Assembly (NCBI GenBank): GCA_905201055.1
Contig: CAJKMT010000058.1
Coordinates: 1-7,815, forward strand
DNA from: an uncultured Sutterella sp.
GTDB taxonomy: Bacteria > Pseudomonadota > Gammaproteobacteria > Burkholderiales > Burkholderiaceae_F
Length of the DNA stretch: 7,815 nt
Direction: 5' to 3'
In this document: positions 1 to 7,537 of the stretch, piece by piece
Layout: every line of letters starts with the position of its first letter
Numbering within the stretch: position 1 is the stretch's first letter
Program-made: the position numbers and the translations under genes
Notes under the pieces: model-generated
What the model was told of the DNA's origin: nothing
Seen by the model: only the letters and a program-made list of their open reading frames with translations
Database searches by the model: none

Positions 1-1
1 T

Positions 2-55
2 GAACGCTGGAGTCCAACTGCCCAAAAATATCATCTAGTTGATGAAAAGTTCAGG
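2..55 (+). repeat. Left copy of a 54-bp perfect terminal inverted repeat
   Basis: Bases 2-55 are the exact reverse complement of 7762-7815. Base 1 (t) would extend the match if the window ran one base further on the right. Identity stops abruptly at the inner edge: the left copy continues into atttg and the right copy into ttaca. The repeat carries an imperfect hairpin, with arms TCATC and GATGA around a 5-nt loop. Its outer end holds CGCTGGAGTCCA, which looks like half of a longer stem-loop cut off by the window edge. A repeat of this length at both extremes is typical of a contig stopping at a multicopy sequence such as an insertion-sequence end or a dispersed palindromic element. I cannot name the element. 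Confidence 0.93.
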
Positions 56-96
56 ATTTGAGCAAAGGCAAATATTTCTAAAAGATAAACACTATT

Positions 97-2028
97 TCAG
101 GTTCTCTTAAGTTTCAGCTGTCCCAGACTGACAGAGGTTTTGAGCTTTCCGGTAAGCGTCATTTCACACTTTCTGCAGTCAAAGGTGGCTTTGTATGTAT
201 TGGGACCGGATTTCAAAATAAGAGGATCCGGTATGAAACGCACTTTGAGTTCCGGGTTGGCTTTAACCTTTTCAATATTGTCTTTGAGGCATAAGCCCAG
301 CGCATATCGCACACAGTGTTTCGTCACCATCAGAGGGACTTCACGCCTTACGGTACCCGTTTCAAGTGCGGCTTCAGTAATTTCGGCGCCGTGCTTTTTG
401 TAAAACCGAACAGCCTGTTCGTTTAAAACATTGGCACGGAAGTCCGTGGCATCGGGATAGGCGAGATTTTCTGTGACAGGTGCGGGCTTAAGTCTTTCAA
501 AATGCTCGGCGCGAGAGCTGCCCAACGCCTGCAGTGCCTCGCGTCTCATTTCGTTGACGATGCTCGCGGGGGCAAAAAAGTCCCGATCATCAATGTTGAT
601 TGAGGTGATCTCGAAATCGGTATCGCCGGTTTTTTTCAGATTTTTCTCGATATTGGCTCGGTTTTGCTCAGGTTTGCCCGCTTTTTGCAATTGCTCGGGC
701 AAACACTTGCTTTGACCTCTGTTGCCGCGTTCGTCTTCAACATTTAAGTTAAAACCGGTTTCATCAGCGCTCCATTGGGCTTTAACAGCAATCGCTCTTT
801 TAGCGGTGGGTTTAGCCAAAAGATCTTCAAAAGCCTGATCACGGTTTCGGTAAATAATGACTCCGGGCGCCAGCTGCGGGTGCTTTTTCAGAATAGGTCG
901 GTCTCTGAGCGTCAGGCGCCAGCGGCCGGGTTCAAGTTCTTCGGCTCGGTTGACGGCAAATCCCATGAGCGTTTTCTCTCGAGTGAGGTACGTCATGCCG
1001 TCGGCATTGTGAAGAGTTTCCTTTGATGCCACTTCGAGGCTGTCGTTAGTGATTCGAAGAATCTTGCCGATTTTTTCACCGGCGTTTTTCGGCGTTTCAA
1101 AAACAGCCATGTCGTGATGGCGCCCGCAGGTGAAGTAGTCGGTAAAACCGCGGTTAAAGGATTTCTCAGGCGCCGGCACAAAGTCAAAGGTGCTTTTCCC
1201 GTCACTTGAACGGCACAGATCACTTCTTCTTTTGAGAATTTCGTCGATTAACAGTCGATAGTGAGCCGTAATATTTTTGACGTACGCTTCGTCTTTGAGT
1301 CGCCCCTCGATCTTAAAGCTTCTGACACCCGCATCAATGAGTGCTTCAAGGTTAGCCGATTGGTTATTGTCTTTAAGCGACAGAACATGCCGCTCATGAA
1401 TGAGCTCTTTGCCGTCTTCGGTGTAGACGCTATAGGGCAGGCGGCAAAGCTGCGCGCAGGCGCCTCGGTTGGCGCTGCGGCCGGTAGCAGCAAAACTTGC
1501 ATAACATTGACCCGAATAGCTCACGCACAAAGCACCGTGAATGAAGTATTCAATTCGTGCGGACTGAAGCACTTCATAGCTTTTGCGGATTTCCTCCAGA
1601 CTCATCTCACGGGCAAGTACCACCTGTGAAAATCCGACGCTTTCCAAAAAACGAGCCTTTTCGGGTGTTCTGACATCGCATTGTGTGGAGGCGTGAAGCT
1701 GAATGGGAGGCAGTTTGCTATCCAAAATTCCCATATCCTGAACGATCAGGGCGTCGACTCCGTTTTCATAGGCAAGTTGGGCCAACTTAACGGCTTCAAG
1801 ACGCTCTTCATCATTGACAATCGTATTGAGCGTCATGTACACCCGAGCGTTGAATCGATGAGCAAAGTCAGTCAGACGCCTGATATCGGCAAAAGCATTG
1901 GCGGCTTCAACGCGCGCACCGAACCCCGGACCTCCGATATAGACGGCATCGGCTCCATGCAAAATAGCTTCAATGCCGATGTCGGCATTTTTTGCCGGTG
2001 CGAGCAGTTCAATGGGTTGAGCTTTCAT
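97..2028 (-). CDS. rlhA: 23S rRNA 5-hydroxycytidine C2501 synthase (peptidase U32 family, YdcP/RlhA type)
   Basis: This 643-aa protein matches the long U32-family enzyme RlhA (YdcP, about 650 aa in E. coli) along its whole length; the tRNA-modifying relative TrhP (YegQ) is much shorter. RlhA hydroxylates C2501 near the peptidyl-transferase centre of 23S rRNA and depends on iron and prephenate. Visible features are an N-terminal barrel start (ELLAPAKN, residues 7-14), HGADAVYIGGPGFGAR (24-39), HASTQCD (112-118), and the U32 signature around EYFIHGALC (160-168). Four cysteines at 168, 175, 191 and 195 are the expected Fe-S ligands. SFKIEGR (237-243) follows. A second cysteine set lies at the C terminus: KHC (C572), C580 and FDCRKC (C618, C621), as in RlhA. 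The start is supported by GGAG seven bases upstream and by the ATGA overlap with the ankyrin gene. The gene is intact. Function comes from family knowledge; the older label 'protease' is probably wrong. Confidence 0.93.
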   Translation of the reverse strand: MKAQPIELLAPAKNADIGIEAILHGADAVYIGGPGFGARVEAANAFADIRRLTDFAHRFNARVYMTLNTIVNDEERLEAVKLAQLAYENGVDALIVQDMGILDSKLPPIQLHASTQCDVRTPEKARFLESVGFSQVVLAREMSLEEIRKSYEVLQSARIEYFIHGALCVSYSGQCYASFAATGRSANRGACAQLCRLPYSVYTEDGKELIHERHVLSLKDNNQSANLEALIDAGVRSFKIEGRLKDEAYVKNITAHYRLLIDEILKRRSDLCRSSDGKSTFDFVPAPEKSFNRGFTDYFTCGRHHDMAVFETPKNAGEKIGKILRITNDSLEVASKETLHNADGMTYLTREKTLMGFAVNRAEELEPGRWRLTLRDRPILKKHPQLAPGVIIYRNRDQAFEDLLAKPTAKRAIAVKAQWSADETGFNLNVEDERGNRGQSKCLPEQLQKAGKPEQNRANIEKNLKKTGDTDFEITSINIDDRDFFAPASIVNEMRREALQALGSSRAEHFERLKPAPVTENLAYPDATDFRANVLNEQAVRFYKKHGAEITEAALETGTVRREVPLMVTKHCVRYALGLCLKDNIEKVKANPELKVRFIPDPLILKSGPNTYKATFDCRKCEMTLTGKLKTSVSLGQLKLKRT

Positions 2029-2816
2029 TGGGCAGCTCCAGATGACTGATCGGTGGCAGGGGCAGAAGTGACAGGAGTCAAATCGTTTTGAGATTTTTGC
2101 TCGGAGTCGCTTGTCTCAGCGTCACTTTGAGAAGGTTCCTGTACCGGTTCGGGCCAAACGGCGCAAGCCTCAATTTCAAGCGTTTTGGCAAGTCTCGAGT
2201 CACCGCGCTTTAAAGCAATCGCAGACGGACTGATTCCCTGGTCGTTGCAAAGCGTCTTATCAGCGCCTGCTGCTAAGAGCACATTGACAGTAGAGGCTGA
2301 GATCGTGCGGGCAGCCATGTAAAGGGGAGTGACACCGCGATCGGTTCGCGCGTTAACTTTCGCCCCTTTTTCAATGAGCCATTTAGCCATCTCGGCCTGA
2401 CCGGTGCTTGCCGCATAGTGAAGCGCGGTCCACCCGAAATCGGCATCGACAGGCGCGCCCATATCAACGAGCTTTTGAGCAAGCGGCATATTGCCTTTGA
2501 TCGCAGCCAGCATCAGCGGCGTTTCTCCCCGCAGGGTCGGTACCTTGACATTGATTTTGAAGCTTCTGAGCAATACCTGGTTGACGCTTACATTGGCGTC
2601 GGCCCTGATGGCAAAGACGAGCGGCGTGTCGCCGTTAGGCAGATAAAAATTCGGATCGTAGGCCAACTCTCGCAGCATATAGGCAACCTTTCCCGCATCA
2701 TCACGCAAAATGGCGTCCTGAAGCTGTTGGTCAAGCGGAATGTTGGGCGCAACCGATTGGGCGCTGCAGGCAAGACTTGCGGCGCAAAGCATGGCGCCTA
2801 GACTAGATCTGATCAT
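2025..2816 (-). CDS. Exported ankyrin-repeat protein
   Basis: This 263-aa protein has an N-terminal signal peptide: Arg at position 3, a hydrophobic stretch over residues 6-17, and a likely signal peptidase I cleavage near residues 19-23. Five to six ankyrin repeats then cover residues 28-217. The clearest begin at NGDTPLVFAI (61), RGETPLMLAA (96), GWTALHYAA (128) and GVTPLYMAA (161). A Ser/Thr/Pro/Gln/Asp/Glu-rich tail (222-263) looks disordered. Ankyrin repeats mediate protein-protein contacts, so the protein is probably a periplasmic binding partner; no catalytic motif is visible. The start at 2816 overlaps the tatD-like gene by 14 nt. A later ATG at 2792 would avoid the overlap but would remove the charged n-region of the signal peptide, so the longer form is preferred. 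An exported ankyrin protein directly after a TatD-like gene is, from memory, a common betaproteobacterial arrangement. The partner is unknown. Confidence 0.87.
   Translation of the reverse strand: MIRSSLGAMLCAASLACSAQSVAPNIPLDQQLQDAILRDDAGKVAYMLRELAYDPNFYLPNGDTPLVFAIRADANVSVNQVLLRSFKINVKVPTLRGETPLMLAAIKGNMPLAQKLVDMGAPVDADFGWTALHYAASTGQAEMAKWLIEKGAKVNARTDRGVTPLYMAARTISASTVNVLLAAGADKTLCNDQGISPSAIALKRGDSRLAKTLEIEACAVWPEPVQEPSQSDAETSDSEQKSQNDLTPVTSAPATDQSSGAAQ
2028..2039 (-). promoter_or_regulatory. Shine-Dalgarno site and ATGA start/stop overlap for rlhA
   Basis: On the minus strand GGAG (2036-2039) lies seven bases before the rlhA ATG (2026-2028), inside the last codons of the ankyrin gene. 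The ATG shares bases with the ankyrin TGA stop (ATGA, 2025-2028). This arrangement fixes the rlhA start and suggests that ribosomes finishing the ankyrin gene re-initiate on rlhA. Confidence 0.75.
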
Positions 2817-3579
2817 GGCTTAATCCGAAAAAACGGTTGGCATTGTTCATTGTAAGACGGGCAATGTTTTCAACAGAATCCTGCCTTAATTGAGCAAGGT
2901 ATTGTGCGACATAGGGCACAAAGGACGGTTCATTGCGCTTACCTCTGAGAGGAACCGGTGCCAGATAGGGGCTGTCGGTTTCGATAAAAATTCGATCAGA
3001 AGGCGCTTTTTTCGCAACTTCCTGAATATCGACGGCACTGCGGAAGGTGACGATGCCTGAAAAAGAGAGAAAACCGCCCATATCCAGGGCTTTTTTCGCA
3101 AAATCCCAATCACCGCAGAAGCAATGCAGGACAAATCCGCAGCGATCGGCATTGTTTGCCTTCAAAATGTCAATGGTGTCATCCTGCGCTTCGCGCGAAT
3201 GAATGATGAGAGGTTTGGCAGCCAAAAGCGCCGCTTCAATGTGAGTGGCAAAGCGGTTTCTCTGCCAGTCAAGCGGTTCGTGGCAGTAGTGGTAGTCAAG
3301 ACCGGTTTCGCCGACTGCGACCATTTTCGGGTGATTCACACGAGAGGCGATTTCTTCAGCTGTGAGATCGGGCAGCTCCTCATCCTGAGGACTCACGGCA
3401 AAGGCACCGTAGAGCCCTTCTGCAGCCTCGGTCATTGCCAAAACCTGTTTAATTTCAGCTTCTTCTGTGGCAACAATCACAGCACGGTTGACTTGAGCGG
3501 CTTTCAAGCGCTCAATGACTTCAGTCCGATCATTGTCAAACTGAGGCATGTGAATATGGCAGTGGGTGTCAAAAAACAT
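2803..3579 (-). CDS. ycfH: TatD-family metal-dependent hydrolase (YcfH-like)
   Basis: This 258-aa protein has the usual length for the TatD family, an amidohydrolase-like TIM barrel with metal-dependent DNase activity. It most resembles the YcfH branch. Metal ligands are visible in order: D-T-H-C-H at residues 4-8 (H6, H8), VGETGLDYHY (E91), IIHSREA (H127), VLHCF (H152) and IETDSPYLAP (D202), followed by LRGKRNEP. The shape is complete from the N-terminal MFFDTHCH to the C-terminal NNANRFFGL, where family members also end. One oddity is that the family's conserved 'GVHP' after strand 2 reads AVSP here (residues 61-64), so its histidine is replaced by Ser63. There is no clear Shine-Dalgarno before the ATG at 3579. 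The gene lies 54 bp after the second synthetase and overlaps the ankyrin gene by 14 nt. The role (DNA repair, 3'-5' exonuclease or deacylase) is not settled by sequence alone. Confidence 0.92.
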   Translation of the reverse strand: MFFDTHCHIHMPQFDNDRTEVIERLKAAQVNRAVIVATEEAEIKQVLAMTEAAEGLYGAFAVSPQDEELPDLTAEEIASRVNHPKMVAVGETGLDYHYCHEPLDWQRNRFATHIEAALLAAKPLIIHSREAQDDTIDILKANNADRCGFVLHCFCGDWDFAKKALDMGGFLSFSGIVTFRSAVDIQEVAKKAPSDRIFIETDSPYLAPVPLRGKRNEPSFVPYVAQYLAQLRQDSVENIARLTMNNANRFFGLSHDQI

Positions 3580-3595
3580 AATCGTTAATAATTCG

Positions 3596-3617
3596 AAAGG
3601 GACCGCAAGGCCCCTTT
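3596..3617 (-). terminator. GC-rich hairpin after the second acyl-CoA synthetase, possible weak terminator
   Basis: On the minus strand AAAGGGGCC pairs with GGTCCCTTT around a TTGC loop, giving nine pairs including one G-T wobble. It begins 16 nt after the synthetase stop codon (3634). The bases after it (CGAATTATT) form a poor U-tract, so termination may be partial and some transcripts could read through into the tatD-like gene. The wobble becomes an A-C mismatch on the plus strand, which favours a role on minus-strand RNA. Confidence 0.5.
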
Positions 3618-3633
3618 ATCTTGTTGATGGCGT

Positions 3634-5466
3634 TTAACGCTTGCGGCTTAAATCGTAGAGCTCTTCGATTTCTTTAGCAAAGCGCTCGGCAATCTGCCGA
3701 CGGCGAAGTTTCATCGTGGGAGTGAGAAGTCCGTCCTCGGCAGTCCAGTGTTTGCGCAGAATGTAGACGTTTCTCGGCACGCAATACTGCGGGAAGTGAC
3801 GAGCGGCCATGCGCACGCGCTTGACAACCTTGGCACGCAAGTCACGACAGAGGTTAAGCGCGGGGCTGTCAGGCGTAATGCCCACTTCCTCACAAAGCAA
3901 TTTAAAGAGCATGTCGTTGACGACCACCAAAGCAGTGATGTAGGGGCGTCCTTCGCCCACCACCATCACTTGTTCAAAGAGGTGGTCTTCCTGAATGGCA
4001 AACTCCACATCGACCGGGCTGATTTTTTCACCGGTACTCGTGACGATGATTTCTTTAATGCGGCCTTTAATGCGCACGCGGCCGCCATCACTTAAGTCAA
4101 CTTGGTCGCCGGTTCTGAGCCAGCCGTCTTCGGTGAAGGAGTCTGCGGTTTCTTTGGGCAGATTCCAATAGCCCTTCATCATGCTGGGGCCATAGACCTG
4201 AAGCTCATCATTTTCTCCGGCGCGAACCTGACAACGGGCAAGCGGCAAGCCGACTGTTGCGGGATGGTTGCCTGTCATGCCGTTCATGGAAATGACGGGG
4301 CTGTATTCGGTAAGACCGTAGGCTTGGCGAATGTTGATCCCCATCGCGCAGAAAAATTTTGCCACCATGCCGTTAAGTGCGGCTCCGCCGCTCACAATGT
4401 ACTTAAATCGGGAACCGAAAAGCTCTCGAACGGGCTGAGCGACCTTGTCGAAATAAAGTGCCTTGATGACATTGTCCAGGATGGGCAGACCGTCATCTTC
4501 AAGGGGCAAATCGTTGGCGCGGCAAAAGTCACGCCAGCCGGCGGCAACCACGCGATCAGCCATCTCTTGAGCCGATGCGCCCGCGCGGTTGTATCGTGCC
4601 TGAATTTTTGCGTAAAACTGCTCGAGAATGCGGGGCACGGAGCACATCACAGTGGGCTCAATGTCTTTAAAGTCTTCAGCCAGACGCATCGGTCCGCGGC
4701 TGAAAACGAGGGTGGCACCGTGGGCGACACAGTTGTAGTAAGTGGCTGTGCGCTCAAAGGTGTGCGATAAGGGCAGGTAAGACAAAAAGAGGTCTTCGTC
4801 GGTCAGGGGCATCTGTTTGGCGATGTCCTGAACGTTGGAGAGTACGGCGCGGTGAGTGAGCATCACGCCCTTGGGGCGGCCCGTGGTGCCGGAGGTATAA
4901 ACGATGGCAGCGAGGTCTTCTTCGCTGGGACCCGCAGGCAGATCGCTTTCTGAAACCTGAGTACCGTTATCAAGCCACTTTTGAAGACCGCAGTAGTGCG
5001 TGTCTTTGCTCATACCTTCCTCTTCCTCGGTGGTAAATACCACTTGCTCGAGGGTGGGCACCGGGGTGTCGGAATTAAAGATGGCATTCCAGCGCGCTTT
5101 GGTGGTTGTCACCAAAAAGCGGCACCCGCTGTTACTCATGATGTAAGCGGCCGATTCCGGTGTGTCAATGGCGTGTAATGGCACCGGAACCAAAGCGTTG
5201 GCTAAAGCCGCCTGGTCAAAAATCAAGGCATCGAGCGAATTGATCAGAAGCATGGCTACACGGTCGCCGCGCTTTAAATCCATTGAGGCAAAGGCTTTGC
5301 GCCAGCGCATCACTTCTTTAGCAAATTCACGCCAGGTGACGCTTTTCCATGTTTCGCTCTCATAGTCGAAATACCGGTAACCTTCTTTATCCGGTTTGGT
5401 TGCCAGCGTATGCTCGAGCATTTCAGGGAGCGTTTTGAAATCGTCAATATAGGTATGACCGGCCAT
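3634..5466 (-). CDS. Long-chain fatty acid-CoA ligase (AMP-forming, FAA1/FadD15-type), paralogue 2
   Basis: This 610-aa member of the ANL adenylate-forming superfamily activates long-chain fatty acids to acyl-CoA through an acyl-AMP intermediate, using ATP and CoA. It belongs to the large FAA1-type group (about 600 aa) rather than the roughly 560-aa E. coli FadD group. Motifs in order: P-loop YTSGTTGRPKGVMLTH (190-205), LPLSHTFERT (231-240), SVPRI (276-280), SGGAALN (359-365), YGLTE (383-387), GWLRTGD (448-454), the hinge region IKGRIKEIIVTSTGEKISP (466-484), and the C-terminal catalytic lysine in LTPTMKLRR (K586). No truncation or frameshift is seen. There is no membrane segment, so it is probably cytosolic or peripheral at the inner membrane. 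It follows its paralogue by 152 bp, with a terminator between them, so it likely has its own promoter. GAAG eight bases before the ATG is a weak ribosome site. Chain-length preference cannot be read from the sequence. Confidence 0.93.
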   Translation of the reverse strand: MAGHTYIDDFKTLPEMLEHTLATKPDKEGYRYFDYESETWKSVTWREFAKEVMRWRKAFASMDLKRGDRVAMLLINSLDALIFDQAALANALVPVPLHAIDTPESAAYIMSNSGCRFLVTTTKARWNAIFNSDTPVPTLEQVVFTTEEEEGMSKDTHYCGLQKWLDNGTQVSESDLPAGPSEEDLAAIVYTSGTTGRPKGVMLTHRAVLSNVQDIAKQMPLTDEDLFLSYLPLSHTFERTATYYNCVAHGATLVFSRGPMRLAEDFKDIEPTVMCSVPRILEQFYAKIQARYNRAGASAQEMADRVVAAGWRDFCRANDLPLEDDGLPILDNVIKALYFDKVAQPVRELFGSRFKYIVSGGAALNGMVAKFFCAMGINIRQAYGLTEYSPVISMNGMTGNHPATVGLPLARCQVRAGENDELQVYGPSMMKGYWNLPKETADSFTEDGWLRTGDQVDLSDGGRVRIKGRIKEIIVTSTGEKISPVDVEFAIQEDHLFEQVMVVGEGRPYITALVVVNDMLFKLLCEEVGITPDSPALNLCRDLRAKVVKRVRMAARHFPQYCVPRNVYILRKHWTAEDGLLTPTMKLRRRQIAERFAKEIEELYDLSRKR

Positions 5467-5501
5467 TTTTACATCTTCGAAAAGTTTTCACTAAACAAAT
5501 C

Positions 5502-5530
5502 ATTTTACCGAAAGGAAAGCTTAAATTATC
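5502..5530 (-). promoter_or_regulatory. Weak candidate promoter region for the second acyl-CoA synthetase
   Basis: Between the terminator and the ATG at 5466, two minus-strand -10-like hexamers occur: TAAAAT (5502-5507) and GATAAT (5525-5530), each matching five of six consensus positions. Neither has a good -35 box at 16-18 bp. A promoter is expected here because the upstream gene ends in a strong terminator, but I cannot say which hexamer is used. Confidence 0.3.
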
Positions 5531-5565
5531 ACTGCCGAAACAATGATTTTCGTTTTCATGGGATC

Positions 5566-5598
5566 AACAAAAAGGGCGGAAAGATTGACTTTCCGCCC
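5566..5598 (-). terminator. Rho-independent terminator of the first acyl-CoA synthetase
   Basis: On the minus strand GGGCGGAAAG (5589-5598) and CTTTCCGCCC (5574-5583) form a perfect 10-bp stem around a TCAAT loop. It is followed at once by TTTTTGTT (5566-5573), and it begins 20 nt after the stop codon at 5619. This is a textbook intrinsic terminator. It separates the two synthetase genes into different transcription units, apart from possible readthrough. On the plus strand the stem is not followed by a T-run. Confidence 0.92.
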
Positions 5599-5618
5599 GA
5601 GTGAACGCAGCGTTTGAT

Positions 5619-7466
5619 TTAAGCGGCGTGTGTTTCGTAGAGCTTATTGATTTCGTCCTGGAAACGGGCCTTGATAATGCGGCGCTTCAATTTCAATGTC
5701 GGCGTGAGCATCCCGTTTTCAATCGTCCAGGGGGTAAGCGACAGAATCAGGGCACGCGGCACACCGTACTGCGGGAATCCGCGGGTGGCTTTCTTGACGC
5801 GGCGAAGCAGATTCTGTTGAACCGCCTTGTCTTTAAGCGAAGCCGGATCATTCGGATCAAGGTTCAGTTCCTTGGCGAGTTCCTTCCAACGCTCTGTTTC
5901 AAGCACGGCAACCATGCTGATGTAGGGGAGATCCTCACCGACAGCCATTACCTGAGCAAAAATGGGATCCGATTCAACCAGCATTTCAAGGTCAGCGGGC
6001 GGAATCTTTTCACCGGTGCTCGTGACGATGATTTCCTTGATGCGACCTTTAATGCGGACGTGACCGGAAGGCAGAATATCGGCCTGGTCGCCGGTTCTGA
6101 GCCAACCGTCTTCGGTGAAAATCTCAGCGGTGGCGTCCGGCCGATTCCAGTAGCCCTTCATGACGCACGGACCCTTCACCTGCAGTTCGTCATTGTCACC
6201 TAAACGCAGCTGCATATTGGGCAGCGGCATACCGACGGTTGAGGGGTCGTTTTGGTGTTCTTTGTTGACGGCAAGAACCGGGCTCGTTTCGGTCATGCCG
6301 TAGCCCTGATAAATAGGAATACCCAAACCGATGAATACACGAGCCACGTTTTGATTCAGTGCAGCACCGCCCGAGATGAAAGCGTGAGGTTTGACGCCGC
6401 CGAAAACATCACGAAGGGTAGCCCCCACCTTTTGGTCAAGCCAGTCGCCGACCAAACTGTCCAGGCACTCGCGCCAAGTGTGTTCCACGGCTAAGCCGTT
6501 TTCTTTGCAAAAACGTCTCCAGCCCACTTCCACAGCCCAATTAAAGACATAGCGGGCCACGGCACCTTTCTTGGCGAGTTTGTCATTTAACTTGGCGTAC
6601 ACACGCTCATAGATGCGGGGCACCGACATCAGAATCGACGGGCGCACGTAATGCAGGTCATCGACGATTTGCAGGATGTTGCGGTTAAAGTAAATCTGGT
6701 TACCCATACCCATGGCGAGGTAATAGGTCGTCGTGCGCTCGAAAGTGTGCGAGAGCGGCAAAAACGAGAACCACGTATCGTCAGGTGAGGGGCAAATGTT
6801 TTGCATGACGCCCTTGGCGTTTTCAAGAATGTTTTCGTGCGTGAGCATCACGCCCTTGGGACGGCCGGTGGTACCCGAGGTGTACACGAGCGCAGCGAGA
6901 TCCGTGGGTTCAATGTCAACTTCAGGCACGGTAATGTTTTCTGCGGCATCGAGCCAGTCGGCAAGCGTGCAGACGTTAATGCCGGCATTATTGACCTGGT
7001 CTTCTTCGGGCACCGTGTCATCGGTGATGATGACGGCTTTGAGGTTGGGTAACGTGTCAGCCTGACGAATGCCTTTCCACTTGAGGTATTTGGCCGTCAC
7101 CAAAACGCGGGCTTCACTGTCATTTAAGATGAAAGCGCTTGAGCCCGGCGTGTCCACAGCGTGCAGGGGAACGGGCACCAGACCGCAGGCGAGAGCCGCC
7201 TGGTCAAAGCAGATGGCGTCGATGCAGTTGGGCAAAAGCATCGCCACGCGAGAACCCTTTTCAAGGTTGAATTTCGTAAACGAACGGCGCCAACGCTGCA
7301 CTCTTTCATAGAGTTCACGATAAGTGAGCGTTTTCCAGGTTTTTTCTGAGGTAACGTATTGAGTAAGAGCCGGAAGATCATCGTGGCGTCCCAAATGGTG
7401 CGTGAGCACCTCGGTGAGAACGCGGATTTTCAAGAAATCTTCATAGCGGGTTTGTGTGGTTTCCAT
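5619..7466 (-). CDS. Long-chain fatty acid-CoA ligase (AMP-forming, FAA1/FadD15-type), paralogue 1
   Basis: This 615-aa acyl-CoA synthetase is the tandem paralogue of the gene at 3634-5466, with the same reaction and architecture. Motifs: P-loop YTSGTTGRPKGVMLTH (195-210, identical to the paralogue), LPLSHTFERT (236-245), SVPRIYERVYAK (281-292), SGGAALN (365-371), YGMTETSPV (389-397), GWLRTGD (454-460), hinge IKGRIKEIIVTSTGEKIPP (472-490), and catalytic lysine K592 in LTPTLKLKR. The core is strongly conserved between the copies, while the stretch between the P-loop domain and SGGAALN and the C-terminal lid differ. This pattern suggests an old duplication with possibly different chain-length preference. 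The ATG at 7466 is the only good start: it follows a promoter with a roughly 30-nt leader, though the ribosome site (GAGA) is weak. A palindrome over the -35 box suggests repressor control. The gene is intact and ends at a strong terminator. Confidence 0.94.
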   Translation of the reverse strand: METTQTRYEDFLKIRVLTEVLTHHLGRHDDLPALTQYVTSEKTWKTLTYRELYERVQRWRRSFTKFNLEKGSRVAMLLPNCIDAICFDQAALACGLVPVPLHAVDTPGSSAFILNDSEARVLVTAKYLKWKGIRQADTLPNLKAVIITDDTVPEEDQVNNAGINVCTLADWLDAAENITVPEVDIEPTDLAALVYTSGTTGRPKGVMLTHENILENAKGVMQNICPSPDDTWFSFLPLSHTFERTTTYYLAMGMGNQIYFNRNILQIVDDLHYVRPSILMSVPRIYERVYAKLNDKLAKKGAVARYVFNWAVEVGWRRFCKENGLAVEHTWRECLDSLVGDWLDQKVGATLRDVFGGVKPHAFISGGAALNQNVARVFIGLGIPIYQGYGMTETSPVLAVNKEHQNDPSTVGMPLPNMQLRLGDNDELQVKGPCVMKGYWNRPDATAEIFTEDGWLRTGDQADILPSGHVRIKGRIKEIIVTSTGEKIPPADLEMLVESDPIFAQVMAVGEDLPYISMVAVLETERWKELAKELNLDPNDPASLKDKAVQQNLLRRVKKATRGFPQYGVPRALILSLTPWTIENGMLTPTLKLKRRIIKARFQDEINKLYETHAA

Positions 7467-7505
7467 GACGTCTCTATAGCAGATTAGACTGAACGTAACC
7501 GACTA

Positions 7506-7534
7506 AGAATACTGGTATTTGCCCTTAATGTTAA
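7506..7534 (-). promoter_or_regulatory. Sigma70-type promoter of the first acyl-CoA synthetase
   Basis: On the minus strand TTAACA (7529-7534, five of six matches to the -35 consensus) is followed after exactly 17 bp by TATTCT (7506-7511, four of six matches to the -10 consensus). Transcription would start near 7499, giving a leader of about 33 nt before the ATG at 7466. The -35 box is embedded in the palindrome at 7522-7537. Confidence 0.6.
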
Positions 7535-7537
7535 GGG
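7522..7537. promoter_or_regulatory. Candidate operator: 16-bp palindrome over the -35 box
   Basis: CCCTTAATGTTAAGGG has perfect 7-bp arms around a 2-bp centre. It covers the -35 hexamer and the start of the spacer of the predicted promoter, where a dimeric repressor would block RNA polymerase. Fatty-acid genes are often controlled by TetR- or GntR-family repressors (FadR, PsrA and similar), but I do not recognise this motif as the known site of any of them. A second, smaller palindrome, ATCCGAACGGAT (7542-7553), is centred 18 bp further upstream. Confidence 0.45.

Noticed and set aside
97..2028. Annotation of the U32 protein as a secreted collagenase-type protease
   Set aside because: There is no signal peptide. 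The full-length match and both cysteine sets fit the rRNA-modifying RlhA group.
2751..2780. Possible lipobox (SLAC) in the ankyrin protein signal peptide
   Set aside because: The -3 position is Ser and -2 is Leu, which is not a standard lipobox. A signal peptidase I site fits better.
4102..4770. Long plus-strand open frame of 222 codons
   Set aside because: It is antisense to the acyl-CoA synthetase at 3634-5466, has no recognisable domain, and is explained by the codon pattern of the real gene.
5601..6203. Plus-strand open frame of 200 codons, mirrored in content by the frame antisense to the other synthetase
   Set aside because: It is the antisense shadow of the first synthetase. The similarity to the other antisense frame only reflects the homology of the two real genes.
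7473..7478. Extended -10-like TGCTATAGA just upstream of the first synthetase
   Set aside because: It would place the transcription start at the ATG itself (leaderless) and has no -35 box at a normal distance. The promoter at 7506-7534 is better.
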